Origin: Welwitschia mirabilis
Lineage: Eukaryota; Gnetophyta; Gnetopsida; Welwitschiales
Reading direction: 5' to 3'
Assembly: GCA_051453625.1 (NCBI GenBank)
Contig: JBOZIK010000001.1
Coordinates: 273,900,533 to 273,933,846, forward strand
Length of the DNA stretch: 33,314 bases
In this document: one piece after another, positions 22,388-31,595 of the stretch
Layout: every line of letters begins with the position of its first letter
Numbering within the stretch: the first letter of the stretch is position 1
Notes under the pieces: model-generated
What the model saw: the letters and a program-made list of their open reading frames with translations, nothing else
Told to the model about the DNA's origin: nothing
The model's database searches: none
Made by a program: the position numbers and the translations under genes

Positions 22388-23453
22388 TGATTAGCTCAAA
22401 ATGTTTTTGAGAAGAGGATTGCTTAAAGGTTGGATCTTGTAAATCCTTTTGGTTAATATTTCTTCCTTGTTAAGATTCTCAATTAATGTTTCCTAAGATA
22501 TACAAGCAACAAAGGTTATGATTCAAAGAAGTCAATATCACTTTCATCCTTTATTATGTAGCATTATAATTTGTCATCTCCCTCAAATTTTTTCTTACTT
22601 ATTACAAATTAATTATCATTTAGGTTCATTTTGGTTCTAAGAACTATAGGGATAGACATGATTCATATTAAAAGGTGGATGAAATGGATTTGAATCCCAC
22701 CTCAAGGTTTAAGCTTAAGAAAATGATTCATAGATTTAGCTATAGATTTATGTATTTTGACGTTTTCATAGTTTCAGATGAAACCTATAAGAAGAAAGGT
22801 TTAAAAAGTCCACAAAAGGATTATGTTCAAGGTTTATGGCATTTGAAGCATAAATTTGGCATCAAAAAATGTGATAGCATTAGTCTAATTAAGTAAAGAT
22901 CTCAGTAAAAGAAAAAAAGGGTTTGCATTATCTATGTAATAGGATTTGAATTACAGGATGTATAGAAAGGTAACATAAATTCAAAAATATTTAAGATTTT
23001 TTAAAAATTTAATATAAAAAATTAACTTAATGTTCTTAATTTTTTTCTTGAAGATTTTAATAATAATAAAAACTAAAATAAACTAAAAAAAAAGTAAATA
23101 ATTTACAAAATCAAAAAACACACAAAATACATAAATCATAAGAGTTTGATTTAGTTTAGAACTGCAATCTTAGGTTTGATTTCATGTATAAAAATGTTGT
23201 TAGACATACAACACAAAACATTAAATATAAAAATAGAGCTTTAAATGTTAGAAAGATAACCAAACTTAACAACTTGGACTAATTTAGATTTTACTAGAAA
23301 AGGACTAGTACCTACCATTAGAAGGAAAAGAAAACACACAAAATAAATGAGAAAAGAACCAATTTTAACACTACTAGAAAGAGGGTTAGTAAACACAACT
23401 AAAAAATATAAAAACTAACTAAAAATCAAAAAAAAAATTATCATGCCAATACA
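22388..23453 (-). other. N1 interior, 5' half (leader), no recognisable gene
   Basis: The last 500 bp before the primer site are T-rich on the minus strand, as in long Athila-type leaders. A plus-strand open frame of 73 codons at 22675-22896 is antisense to the element and matches nothing I know, so I do not call it a gene. Confidence 0.4.
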
Positions 23454-23471
23454 TCCCCAATAATGATGCCA
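23454..23471 (-). other. Primer-binding site of N1, decayed tRNA-Asp type
   Basis: Minus strand TGGCATCATTATTGGGGA, five bases from the LTR end. Compared with the complement of the plant tRNA-Asp 3' end (TGGCGCCGTTGCCGGGGA), 12 of 18 bases match. All six differences are G-to-A or C-to-T, as expected from decay of methylated cytosines. Confidence 0.75.
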
Positions 23472-23476
23472 AAATT

Positions 23477-24928
23477 TGATTAAAGTATAGTAATGATCTG
23501 GATTTAAACTAAGTGAAATACTTAGCATCATTCTTTCATAGGAATATATGAGATAAATTAACAAAAATATATAATATTATTCTACTTACAATACAAAACT
23601 CAAATAAAATAAAATTAGAAAGTTGAGACAATAAGTGATGTTTAATTAGAAACATAAGAAAACAAAAATTCTCAAAGAATTTCATGATTCATCTAACTCT
23701 CCTCCATTGCTTTAATGATTTCTATATTCTAAAACATATACTAAATCATCAAGTCATTAAGGATCAACATGGAGGCATAATCTCATCCACCACCTAAGTT
23801 TGATAAGTTATCCAGTTCTCCTAATACTTCATAGCCTTTTATAAGCACAGAAAGATGAACCAAAGTGTACAAGATCCATTAAATAATAGGAAATATAAAT
23901 CATAAAACCAACTTCAAATAACTTACATGGTTCAAAAGAACTTGATAATTAAATAAGATTTACTTAAAAATTGCTAATACCATTTTATTATGCATTAATA
24001 ATGAAATAATAAAACCTACTTTAGCAACTAGTCCTACCTAAATATTACTAATGCCAAATCATATGTGTAATAATAATGTAATGGCTTAAACTAACTCTTA
24101 TATTAAAATGTAAAATAAATCATACGTTGCATAATTAAAGGAGGAGAAGAAAAAGAAATCCTTAACTAGCTTTAGATCATTCCACCCTAAAGAAATGCAT
24201 CACATCCTCATGATGTCCTAGCCTCCGAGTATTTCCCATGTTAAGCCAACTAAAAATATTTAAAATAGGGCATGAAGGCCTTTTTATAGATGAGGGAAGG
24301 CTTTAAGGAGCATTGTCATAATTACATGAGGTGTTATCTTTATGTGTTAGGTGAATATTTACATAAGGAAAGTTATAATGGATAGTTACCTAAGAATGAA
24401 GTTATAAGAAATGATTCTTCATCTTCTTATGTAAAAATGGTGATGACATATCTTTTTACTATTAATGATGTTGCCAATGAATGTCATGTCATGTATCTAT
24501 TATGTGACCATCCTTACTTTAACCACATATCACTACAATGTATTAATTTGTACTTCTACCATGTATCATTAGATTTAAGGTTAATTTTGATTTATATCTG
24601 TTTAAGCCCATAAGAATAAAATTATTATTTCCCAAAATAGATACAAGAATGTGAGTTTTTTGTATTTTTTCTTAGAAGGCTAGTGACACTGGTAGTCCTA
24701 GCTAGCAACATTGACTTTTTTTTTGGCTCGATTTTTTTTATCTTTTTACATGTTCTTTAGAATATAGTAATATACCTACTAATGTTAAGAAAAAACTCAT
24801 GATCTTATGAAAACATGATAAAAAGAATAAAAGACATCATTTTCTAATTAATTCATAAATTAAGGACTTTCACTATGTTAAATTAATTACTTATACTTCC
24901 TTAGAATGTTAATCTTGGCCTGTAAACA
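23477..24928 (-). repeat. N1 5' LTR, intact length 1452 bp
   Basis: In plus coordinates it runs from TGATTAAAG to CTGTAAACA, so it keeps TG...CA ends. It is adjoined by the primer site on the left and the TTGAT target copy on the right, and aligns with 4198-4279 plus 18326-20093. Confidence 0.85.
24281..24288 (-). promoter_or_regulatory. TATA box of the N1 5' LTR
   Basis: TATAAAAA on the minus strand, about 640 bp into the LTR and conserved in the other copy. Confidence 0.6.
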
Positions 24929-24933
24929 TTGAT
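24929..24933. repeat. Target-site duplication TTGAT of N1, right copy
   Basis: Equals 4193-4197 and lies directly after the LTR terminus. Confidence 0.85.
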
Positions 24934-25818
24934 CTTTAAGTGCTATAAAATTCTAGTTATAACTAGAAAAAGCATCTATAAATTAATAATACTCATGCCC
25001 TAAGAGCTTGTCTAGGATCTAAGCAATGTATGCTATAGAAAGGTGATATTTTTTTATACGTTCATTTAGCTTCATAAAGTTAATGTAGATTTGTTTTCTT
25101 TCCATAATTTATGGACTTCTTATTTAATCATATTTTGTAATGTAATATTTAAACATTGAGGAGATTATCTAACTAGTTTACATTTTCTTCTAAGAAGATT
25201 TTATGCATTACTAAGGTTAGTGAGATTTATTTATAAAGATCCTTATGTGACTAATAATAAGCCCCTTCATTTCAATTAATAATTCTAATCAATTATTCTC
25301 TTGTCCTATGTCTAAATCATTTATGATAATTAGTGGACTAATTATTTCAGTATCTAAGAAGATATATTTTAGATTGGATGGTAACTCCTTGAGTTCTAAT
25401 GCCTTTTGAAATTTATTTTAACTTGTGATATCCTGATGATCTAGAGGTCCAAATAGTGTTGTTTTTTTAATTTTGTTTGCTTCTTTCTATTAATTAGCTA
25501 AGTTTAGGAAATATACATGCTAATTTTCTAGTATTAATTAAAGGGAATCCTTAATAAGAGTATCCTTGTCATCTATATCAATGAATATTAATTCTTTCCT
25601 ATGTTTTCATTCTTCCTTATCTTTGGAAGGATAAAATGTTTAGATTTATTTTAAATGTGTAAAAATTAATTGAACTAATCCCATTTCATAGTGAATTATA
25701 GCATTAGCTATAGCTAATAAACATCTACCTAATATAAGTCAAAAACATTTTTCTAAAATATTCAAGATAATAAAATTAGCATGGTATATACCTTGGTCAA
25801 CTTAAACTAGCATGTTTG
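24929..25818 (-). pseudogene. Ty3/gypsy pol, 5' part: protease C-terminus and RT N-terminus (G0, right half)
   Basis: This is the other end of the pol gene seen at 2040-4197. Down the minus strand I see a protease tail (VDQGIYHANFIILNI near 25765-25810, LILGR at 25724-25738), the protease-RT spacer (ALELKELPSNLKYIFL near 25385), and MHKI with FLEEN near 25190. An RT block follows, with YGKKTNL near 25086-25106 and IDAFSSYN, stop, NFIALKDQ at 24929-24980. The frame ends at the N1 LTR and continues in phase at 4197. Many stops and shifts. On the right it is cut at about 25819 by the Sirevirus-like LTR, so the catalytic part of the protease and gag would lie beyond that insertion, outside the window. 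Confidence 0.78.
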
Positions 25819-25893
25819 TGATAGGATCGAGAACCCTATAAAGGCGCCACGGGAGTACAAGTTTTACTAGACTTACCTATTAACCCTTACAAG

Positions 25894-25998
25894 GGAAGTT
25901 TTATAGGCTAAGTCTCAACCTTTATAATGGACTTTTCTAGGCTAAATCTCAACATTTGGCAATGGACTTTTATAGGCTAAATATCAATCTTTAATAAT
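25894..25998 (+). repeat. Three 35-bp tandem units in the S1 LTR
   Basis: Units at 25894-25928, 25929-25963 and 25964-25998, with core TTTTATAGGCTAA(G/A)TCTCAA. The S2 LTR shows the same array truncated by a gap at 29985. Confidence 0.75.
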
Positions 25999-26272
25999 GA
26001 ATAGAAGTGATGTAATAAAGCCTTCGTAGCTCTGATATTACTTGTTCAGTATCAGTACATAGAATGGATCTCTTCTCCAAATGAATATAGTGATGAAATC
26101 CTTAGATCTAATTCTGAGTAATGTCCTAATCCAAGAATAGATTTTTTTAATTAAATATGAAACAGTAAAATAGATATTCCAATTCAATGTGCTAATTAAT
26201 CTTTTAGATCCACACCAAATATTCCAATTTGAAAATGTGCCAAAAACATCTCTAGATAATCGCTTGCTTAGG

Positions 26273-26280
26273 TATTTATA
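26273..26280 (-). promoter_or_regulatory. TATA box of the S1 LTR
   Basis: TATAAATA on the minus strand. It lies within the 549-bp segment absent from the S2 LTR. Confidence 0.5.
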
Positions 26281-26410
26281 ATGGAGGGTTATTAGGGTTT
26301 AATACATTTAAATTGCACCTCCAATGACTATAAACGGATAGGTAATAGCTAGGTAATGGCTAGGTAATGGATACATAACATCTACATGATTTACTTTTTC
26401 ATATCATCTA

Positions 26411-26700
26411 GTCAATCCTATAAATATTTGATCAACCCCATAGGAACTTGGTCAACCCCATCCTGGGTCTGGTTGGCCCCTTGTCTTTCAGTCTGGAACT
26501 ATGGACTTGACAGCTTCTCAGATTTAATTGACTCCATCTTGGGTCTAGTCAACATGTTTCCTTTCGATCTAGAACTTAACTATTAGATCTTCAAATCCAG
26601 TTGATCCCATGAATATTCGGTCGACCCCTCTGTGTTTAGTTCATCTCTGTGATGTCTGCTTCAGGTGTGGTTGACCCCTTTAGGATCCAGTCAATCCTCA
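26411..26700. repeat. Cluster of GGTCGACC-like motifs in the S1 LTR
   Basis: About nine variants of GGTCGACCCC, including 26431-26440, 26451-26460, 26471-26480, 26619-26628 and 26670-26679, many about 20 bp apart. The core is a palindrome. Most copies show C-to-T or G-to-A decay of the central CG. Confidence 0.65.
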
Positions 26701-26848
26701 CTAGAGGCAAACAACTTAGCAGTTCCTTTCATGCATTTGGTTTACACCTTTCTCTTGCATAACTCAAACTCATCTGCACATAATATCTAATAAATTTTCA
26801 CTACACCACATAAATTAGTTTGACATCAATTAGCAAATAATCTAATAA

Positions 26849-26860
26849 TCTCCCCCTTTG
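26849..26860 (-). other. S1 polypurine tract 1
   Basis: CAAAGGGGGAGA on the minus strand directly before the 3' LTR. Confidence 0.75.
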
Positions 26861-27637
26861 ACATTCATGGCAAAAAATTTAGTGATTTAAAAAGATTTAA
26901 ATAATGTAGACCCATTCACTAAACATGTTTTAGAACACATTAAAAAGTCAAAAAGCTCCTCCTTACATTAAGACATATACATTTTTAAGTAAAACATAAG
27001 ATAGGTATCTCTTTGACTAAATAGCATAAAATCTTTAATAATTACCATAAAAGGAGTATATTGAATTGAAAGCACTACATCTTATCTCCCCCTTTGACAT
27101 TAATGACAAATAATAATCGAATTTAGGCACTTTTAAAACACATTCTCTCCCTATGTTGATACCAAATGATAAATGATGATAAGAAAAAATTTCTTAAAAC
27201 ATTGAGGAATTTTTAATTGACAGATTATGCTTTTAAATGAGGCAAACTTGGAAATGCAGTAAATTCTACCAACATTATTGATCAAAGCAATACTCATGAA
27301 TCTCATATTAAATGATACCATTTGAGAATAAACTATAATACAAAGTGATAAAAAAAATTTAATTCCTTTGTGTTTGAGATGATAATTTTAATTTTGTTCC
27401 TAAGTATATAGCATTCAAGAGTGTCAAAATAATGCAAAGATTAATCTTAAATATAAGACTAAATTTCATTTAAAAATAAATTGTTATAAAACTTCATACT
27501 AAGCAAGAAAGAAAGAAGTGCTCATCAAGAACAAATATCTATAAAAATTTCATAAAGAAAGCCACAAAAACTCTCTTTTTGATAATAAGAGCAAAAGAGA
27601 GAATAACATAACAAAGATTTGAAAGATAAGAAGAGTT
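26861..27637 (-). other. S1 3' non-coding region
   Basis: No gene. It aligns with the equivalent parts of S2 (30381 onward) and S3 (31596 onward) up to about 27340, and then differs because S1 has an extra ORF upstream. It holds the second purine tract. Confidence 0.65.
27085..27096 (-). other. S1 polypurine tract 2
   Basis: A second CAAAGGGGGAGA, 236 bp from the first, with duplicated surroundings (GACATTAATGACAAATAAT beside GACATTCATGGCAAAAAAT). Multiple purine tracts before the 3' LTR are a reported feature of Sireviruses. Confidence 0.7.
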
Positions 27638-28674
27638 TTAATCTGATTCCTCCTCTTCTTCTTCTTCTTCTTCAGATTCCTCCTCTGAATCTTTTTCATC
27701 TCCTCTAGTAAGAGCAGAGTTGGTACCTTTAGCTAAGGTATCTACAATATCATATCCAACTACGATGAGTGCTTCTTTCATATGCCTAGTGCGAGAGTTA
27801 ATCTATTTAAAATATGAAAGAGCCTTATCTGGAGATGTTACCTTTGGAGTTTTAGAAGGGGATTTCTTCGAAGGAGAAAAAATATGCATGTAAGATAAAG
27901 TCATACACCCAATGGGTGACAGGGGCTGAAGAGTCTCCAATGAAGCATGTAGATTAACATGAAAATGGTGACAAATTTTAGTGATAAGCATAGAGTAGAT
28001 TAGAGCCTTTGTTCTATAGTAATCCAATTGTGAAACCATATTTTTCAATATTATCATAGGAGCGTCAATAAAATGCTCAGTTCCTACTAAATACATCAAA
28101 TAAGCTCTATAACTAGAGGCCTCATCATGATTGCTAACTAAAGGCAAAAAATTATAAGTAAAGATCAAGTGGATAAAGATATTTAAGAGTCAATAGAGAA
28201 GTAGAAATAGTGTACTTCCAAGTATGAATTTTATCGCAAATCTCCCTAGTGACTGCTAGCTTGTCTTCCATTGTATCTCTTAAAGGCCAAAATTCTTCAT
28301 AGTTTCCCTAAGGAAGATCGATCAAATCAGATAAGATCTACTAGCACTCTGATCTTTCTTCCCAAAACTAGGGCTTCTAGAGTCTTGATATCACGATTGA
28401 AAGTAGCATTGTAGTAAAAGATTCTAGTAATAAAGGGATATGCAAGACTTGGGACATCCAAGAAATGATCCAGATCTTGATCTCTCAAAAGCTAAATAAA
28501 ATCTCTTAGTTCTCTAAGCTCTGATGAAGCTACAGACTACTCCTGGCACATAAGTTTCTTTTCAAACTTCTCATAGAACTTATCCAAGGCTTCTTCAGAT
28601 ATTTCATGGAAGAAGTAAGAAGGCTCTTTTGAAGTGCCTTCCTTTGGGACTCTTCTAGAAGTGCTAGCTACCAT
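27638..28674 (-). pseudogene. Extra ORF after pol in S1, putative plant transposon protein-like
   Basis: A broken gene of about 345 codons between the pol end and the 3' LTR. The start is ATG at 28672-28674 (MVASTSRR), followed by YFFHEISEEALDKFYEKF and FITRIFYYNATFNRDIKTL. After stops and shifts there is a longer clean stretch at 27803-28168 (NFLPLVSNHDEAS, then SMLITKICHHFHVNL). The same frame passes a stop at 27803 and continues to a C-terminus of about fifteen acidic residues, ending at the stop 27638-27640. The order of these blocks resembles the 'putative plant transposon protein' domain often found in plant LTR elements downstream of pol. Role unknown. I do not see a signal peptide or membrane segment that would argue for an envelope-like protein. 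Confidence 0.6.
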
Positions 28675-29150
28675 TCTAAGACCTTGAAGAGAAGAAGAAC
28701 TTAGAAAAACACTGATCTTACTACAAAGATTTCTTAAACTGGAAAAAACTCACTAGATCTAAAGGCTTGAAGGCACTAAAATGAGATGAAAAAGGATTAG
28801 AATTCTAGTTCTTTTAAAGAATGAAGAAAATAGGGTGGATTTTACAAAGAAATTGGGTCTACCGACTGTACTTTTACACTGTAATCCATCAGGTTCGGTC
28901 AACCACTCTAACATCTGGTTGACCCGTCGAGGTAATGGCTTACAATAATGGAAGGGTTCCAGGTGATCAAGCTTTTAGGCTAGTCGACCGACCACATCTA
29001 GCCAACTGAATCATACATCCGGTCGACTGGCTTGCAATCAGCCAAGGGATGATGTACCAAACTCTAGATCACTTTTATGATAGATAGAATGATTATCAAA
29101 ACTAAATTTTACATCCTAATTGGTAGAAAAACATTTAATTTTGTTATTAT
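28675..29150 (-). other. S1 linker rich in GTCGACC motifs
   Basis: Non-coding. 28860-29040 contains GGTCAACC, GGTTGACCC, AGTCGACCGACC and GGTCGACTGG. S2 and S3 have a similar motif-rich linker just after their RNase H ends (31195-31275 and 32310-32360). Here integrase, RT and RNase H, which should follow toward higher coordinates, are missing. Confidence 0.55.
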
Positions 29151-29159
29151 CTTTCCTAA

Positions 29160-29884
29160 ATTATTGATTTGCATGTATTGATTGGTCTAGTATTTCAATA
29201 TCTAAACTGTAAGCATTATCAACTTGTTTTGCACATAAAATGACTGCATTTGTTTTCTAATTCTCAACTATACATTTAGATTTATTAAAGATTATTTTGT
29301 TTCCTTTGTTACATAGTTGACTAATACTTAATAGATTATGTTGTAAGCCATTTACATAAAGTACATTATTGAGATCAGATGATATACCTCCTTTGATGCT
29401 TCCTGTATCTTCTATTTTTGTTGTTTGGTTGTTTTCAATTATGACTTTTCTATCATTTATGCTCTTTAACCTTTGAAAACTTGATTTATCTCCTGTCATA
29501 TGCATTGAACAACTGCTATCTAGATATCAAATTTTCACATAAGATTCTCTATAATTTATTTGTAATACAAAGCTTTAAAGATTATTAGTTTTAACCCACT
29601 TAGTCTTATTTGAATTAGGTGGTGTATTCTTCTTTGGGATAAATTTAAATGGTAAAGCATTCACATGATCAGAGGTAAACATCATATGTCTAAATTTGTA
29701 GAATATTTTAAATAACTAAGTCTACCATAAAAATTGCATAATATATTAAATACAAACTTACTTATTTAGTTTACCTATTTTTGAGAAATCTGTGCTTTAA
29801 AACCAATACCTGATTTGTCTTTATTCTTCTTTTGTATTCCAAGTATCTATTTTAGTTTAGATGAATTACTAGAAAACTTATTAA
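29160..29884 (-). pseudogene. Ty1/copia gag end, zinc knuckle, protease and GAG-pre-integrase region (S1)
   Basis: Minus strand. Near 29800-29880 are NSSKLK and LGIQKKNKDKSGIGFK, the end of Gag. A zinc-knuckle relic, CNFYGRLSYLKYS, has the second cysteine replaced by tyrosine. After a shift comes FIPKKNTPPNSNKTKWV (about 29590-29640). The protease active site reads stop-YLDSSCS at 29507-29529, followed by MHMTGD. TGA replaces the usual tryptophan, and the D-S-G catalytic triplet reads D-S-S. A clean frame at 29257-29505 carries the protease-to-GAG-pre-integrase part (VLYVNGLQHNLLSISQLC), and after a TAG at 29257-29259 KQVDNAYSLDIE continues to about 29160. Three in-frame stops make it dead. 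The lineage is Sirevirus-like, judged from Gag style and the neighbouring LTR and purine tracts. Confidence 0.85.
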
Positions 29885-29984
29885 NNNNNNNNNNNNNNNN
29901 NNNNNNNNNNNNNNNNNNNNNNNNNNNNNNNNNNNNNNNNNNNNNNNNNNNNNNNNNNNNNNNNNNNNNNNNNNNNNNNNNNNN
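29885..29984. other. Assembly gap, 100 N
   Basis: Separates the S1 gag remnant from an LTR. The rest of gag and any primer site would fall here. Confidence 0.98.
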
Positions 29985-30367
29985 ACCTTTGGTAACAGAC
30001 TTTTTTAAGCTAAGTCTCAACCTTTGGCAATAGACTTTTATAGGCTAAGTCTCAACCTTTGATAATGAATAGAAGTAATGCAATAATTTCTTCATAGCTC
30101 TAATATCACTTATTTATTATTAGTACATAAAATTGAGCTCTTCTCTAAATAAATATAGTGATGAGGTCTTTAGATCTGCTTCAGGTGCGGTTGACCCCTC
30201 TAGGATCTGGTCGACCCCCACTGGAGATAAATAACTTAGCAGTTCCTTTCGTGCATTTAGTCCACATCGTTTACCTGCATAATTCAAACTTATCTACAGA
30301 CAATATCTAACAAATTTTTACTACATCGGATGAATTAGTTTAACATCAATTAGCAAATAATCTAACA
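29985..30367 (-). repeat. S2 3' LTR, internally deleted
   Basis: Right end CTAACA at 30362-30367, next to a purine tract. It matches the S1 LTR at 25930-26109 and 26659-26847 and lacks the 549 bp between. The left end is hidden by the gap. Confidence 0.75.
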
Positions 30368-30368
30368 A

Positions 30369-30380
30369 TCTCCCTATTTG
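30369..30380 (-). other. S2 polypurine tract 1 (decayed)
   Basis: CAAATAGGGAGA on the minus strand next to the LTR. A second, CAAAAGGGAAGA, lies at 30618-30629. Confidence 0.6.
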
Positions 30381-31309
30381 ACATTAATGGCAAATAATTT
30401 AGTGCTTTTAAAATATTTAAACAATGTAGACCCATTCACTAAACATTTTTAAGAATATATTAAAAAGTCAAAAAGCTCCTCCTTACATCAATACATATAC
30501 ATTTTTAAGCAAAAGGTAAGATAGGTATATTTTTTACTAAATAGCACAAAATCTTTAGCAATTACCAAAAAAAGGAGCATATTTAATTTAATATTGAATT
30601 GAAAGAACTACATCTTCTCTTCCCTTTTGACATCAAAGAAATAAGAATTAGATTTAGACACTTTTGAAACATATTCTTCCCCTATGTTGATACCAAATGA
30701 TGAATGATGATAAGCCAAAAAATTTCTTAAAACATATTAAGGCATTTTTAATTAATAAATTGTGTTTTTAAATGAGGCAAACTTGAAAATGCACAAGATT
30801 ATATCAAAATTACTGATCAAAATAACATTTATGAATTACAAATTTAAATGATGTCTTTTGATAACACAAATTAATACCAAAATATAATGCACAAAATAAT
30901 TAGACATACACTTAATAATGGGGCAATTATTTGATTCTGATCTAATTAAATTATATTTAAAAAAATATTATAATAAAGCAAGAATTAAGTAAAAGAAAAT
31001 ATTTTGAATTCAACAAAGTATATCACATAAGATAATGATTTTCAAATGCATCAATGTTTATATATAGATAAGGATAAAAATGATTTTATTAGAGAAAGAG
31101 AGTTTCCCAGTAAATACCAAAAGAATAAATTAGATGATAAGTAAATTACAGAATACTTTTACCCTGCTGCTACTGCTACTAAACTTTTCACTAAACTAGG
31201 TGACCGAGTATTAAATCTGTCAACCAAACTATACTAATTGACTAAATTATATTCGGTCAACCACCCTGCACTTATTGATAGGATGGAAAAAGAACCCCTA
31301 GTTCATGTC
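30381..31309 (-). other. S2 3' non-coding region
   Basis: No gene. It aligns with S3 31596-32400 almost throughout and joins directly to the RNase H end, with no room for the extra ORF seen in S1. A linker with GGTCAACC-like motifs lies at 31195-31275. Confidence 0.65.
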
Positions 31310-31495
31310 CAAGATGAATAAAGGTATCAAAATTTAAGGGCTTAGTAAAAATATTAGTTAATTGTTGTTCTGTAAAGACAAAATTCATAGATATATTACC
31401 TTTTTATATCTGATCATGAAGAAAATGGTGTCTTAGTTCGATATGCTTCGTTCTTAAATGTTGTACTGGATTTTTAGAAATATTAATAGCACTAG
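31310..31495 (-). pseudogene. Ty1/copia RNase H C-terminus (S2)
   Basis: Minus-strand frame from the gap edge: SAINISKNPVQH, KHIELRHHFLHDQ, one stop, KGNISMNFVFTEQQL, then IFTKPLN at about 31332-31349. This is the classical copia RNase H tail. It is better preserved than the S3 copy (one stop here). The rest of RNase H falls in the gap. Confidence 0.85.
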
Positions 31496-31595
31496 NNNNN
31501 NNNNNNNNNNNNNNNNNNNNNNNNNNNNNNNNNNNNNNNNNNNNNNNNNNNNNNNNNNNNNNNNNNNNNNNNNNNNNNNNNNNNNNNNNNNNNNN
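31496..31595. other. Assembly gap, 100 N
   Basis: Left flank is in the S2 RNase H. Right flank is in the S3 3' region, a second copy of what lies about 1 kb to the left. Confidence 0.98.

Larger units (their letters stand above)
4198..24928 (-). mobile_element. N1: LTR retrotransposon with tRNA-Asp primer site, inserted in G0 and itself interrupted
   Basis: The element lies on the minus strand. Its 5' LTR is at 23477-24928, PBS at 23454-23471, interior at 20094-23453, polypurine tract at 20094-20103, and 3' LTR in two parts (18326-20093 and 4198-4279). The two LTRs align from end to end once the N2 insertion at 4280-18320 is taken out. Flanking TTGAT copies support a single insertion event into the RT gene of G0. 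The interior is only about 3.4 kb including 521 N, and I could not recognise gag or pol in it, so it is probably a deleted or non-autonomous member of the Athila/Tat group. A tRNA-Asp primer site is known in Athila-type gypsy elements. Confidence 0.82.
25819..26847 (-). repeat. S1 3' LTR, Sirevirus-like
   Basis: The right end CTAATA (decayed CTAACA) adjoins the purine tract. On the minus strand the LTR starts TATTAGATTATTTGC. The left end is set at TGATAGGATCG near 25819 because G0 protease codons stop there, give or take a few bases. It aligns with 29985-30367 at both ends of that shorter copy. It contains three 35-bp tandem units, a TATA box, and a cluster of GGTCGACC-like motifs. Confidence 0.72.

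Noticed and set aside
22675-22896. 73-codon plus-strand frame with charged residues
   Set aside because: Antisense within N1 and matches nothing known. It could be chance, so it is not called a gene.
26386-26586. 66-codon plus-strand frame
   Set aside because: Antisense in the S1 LTR over the GGTCGACC cluster.
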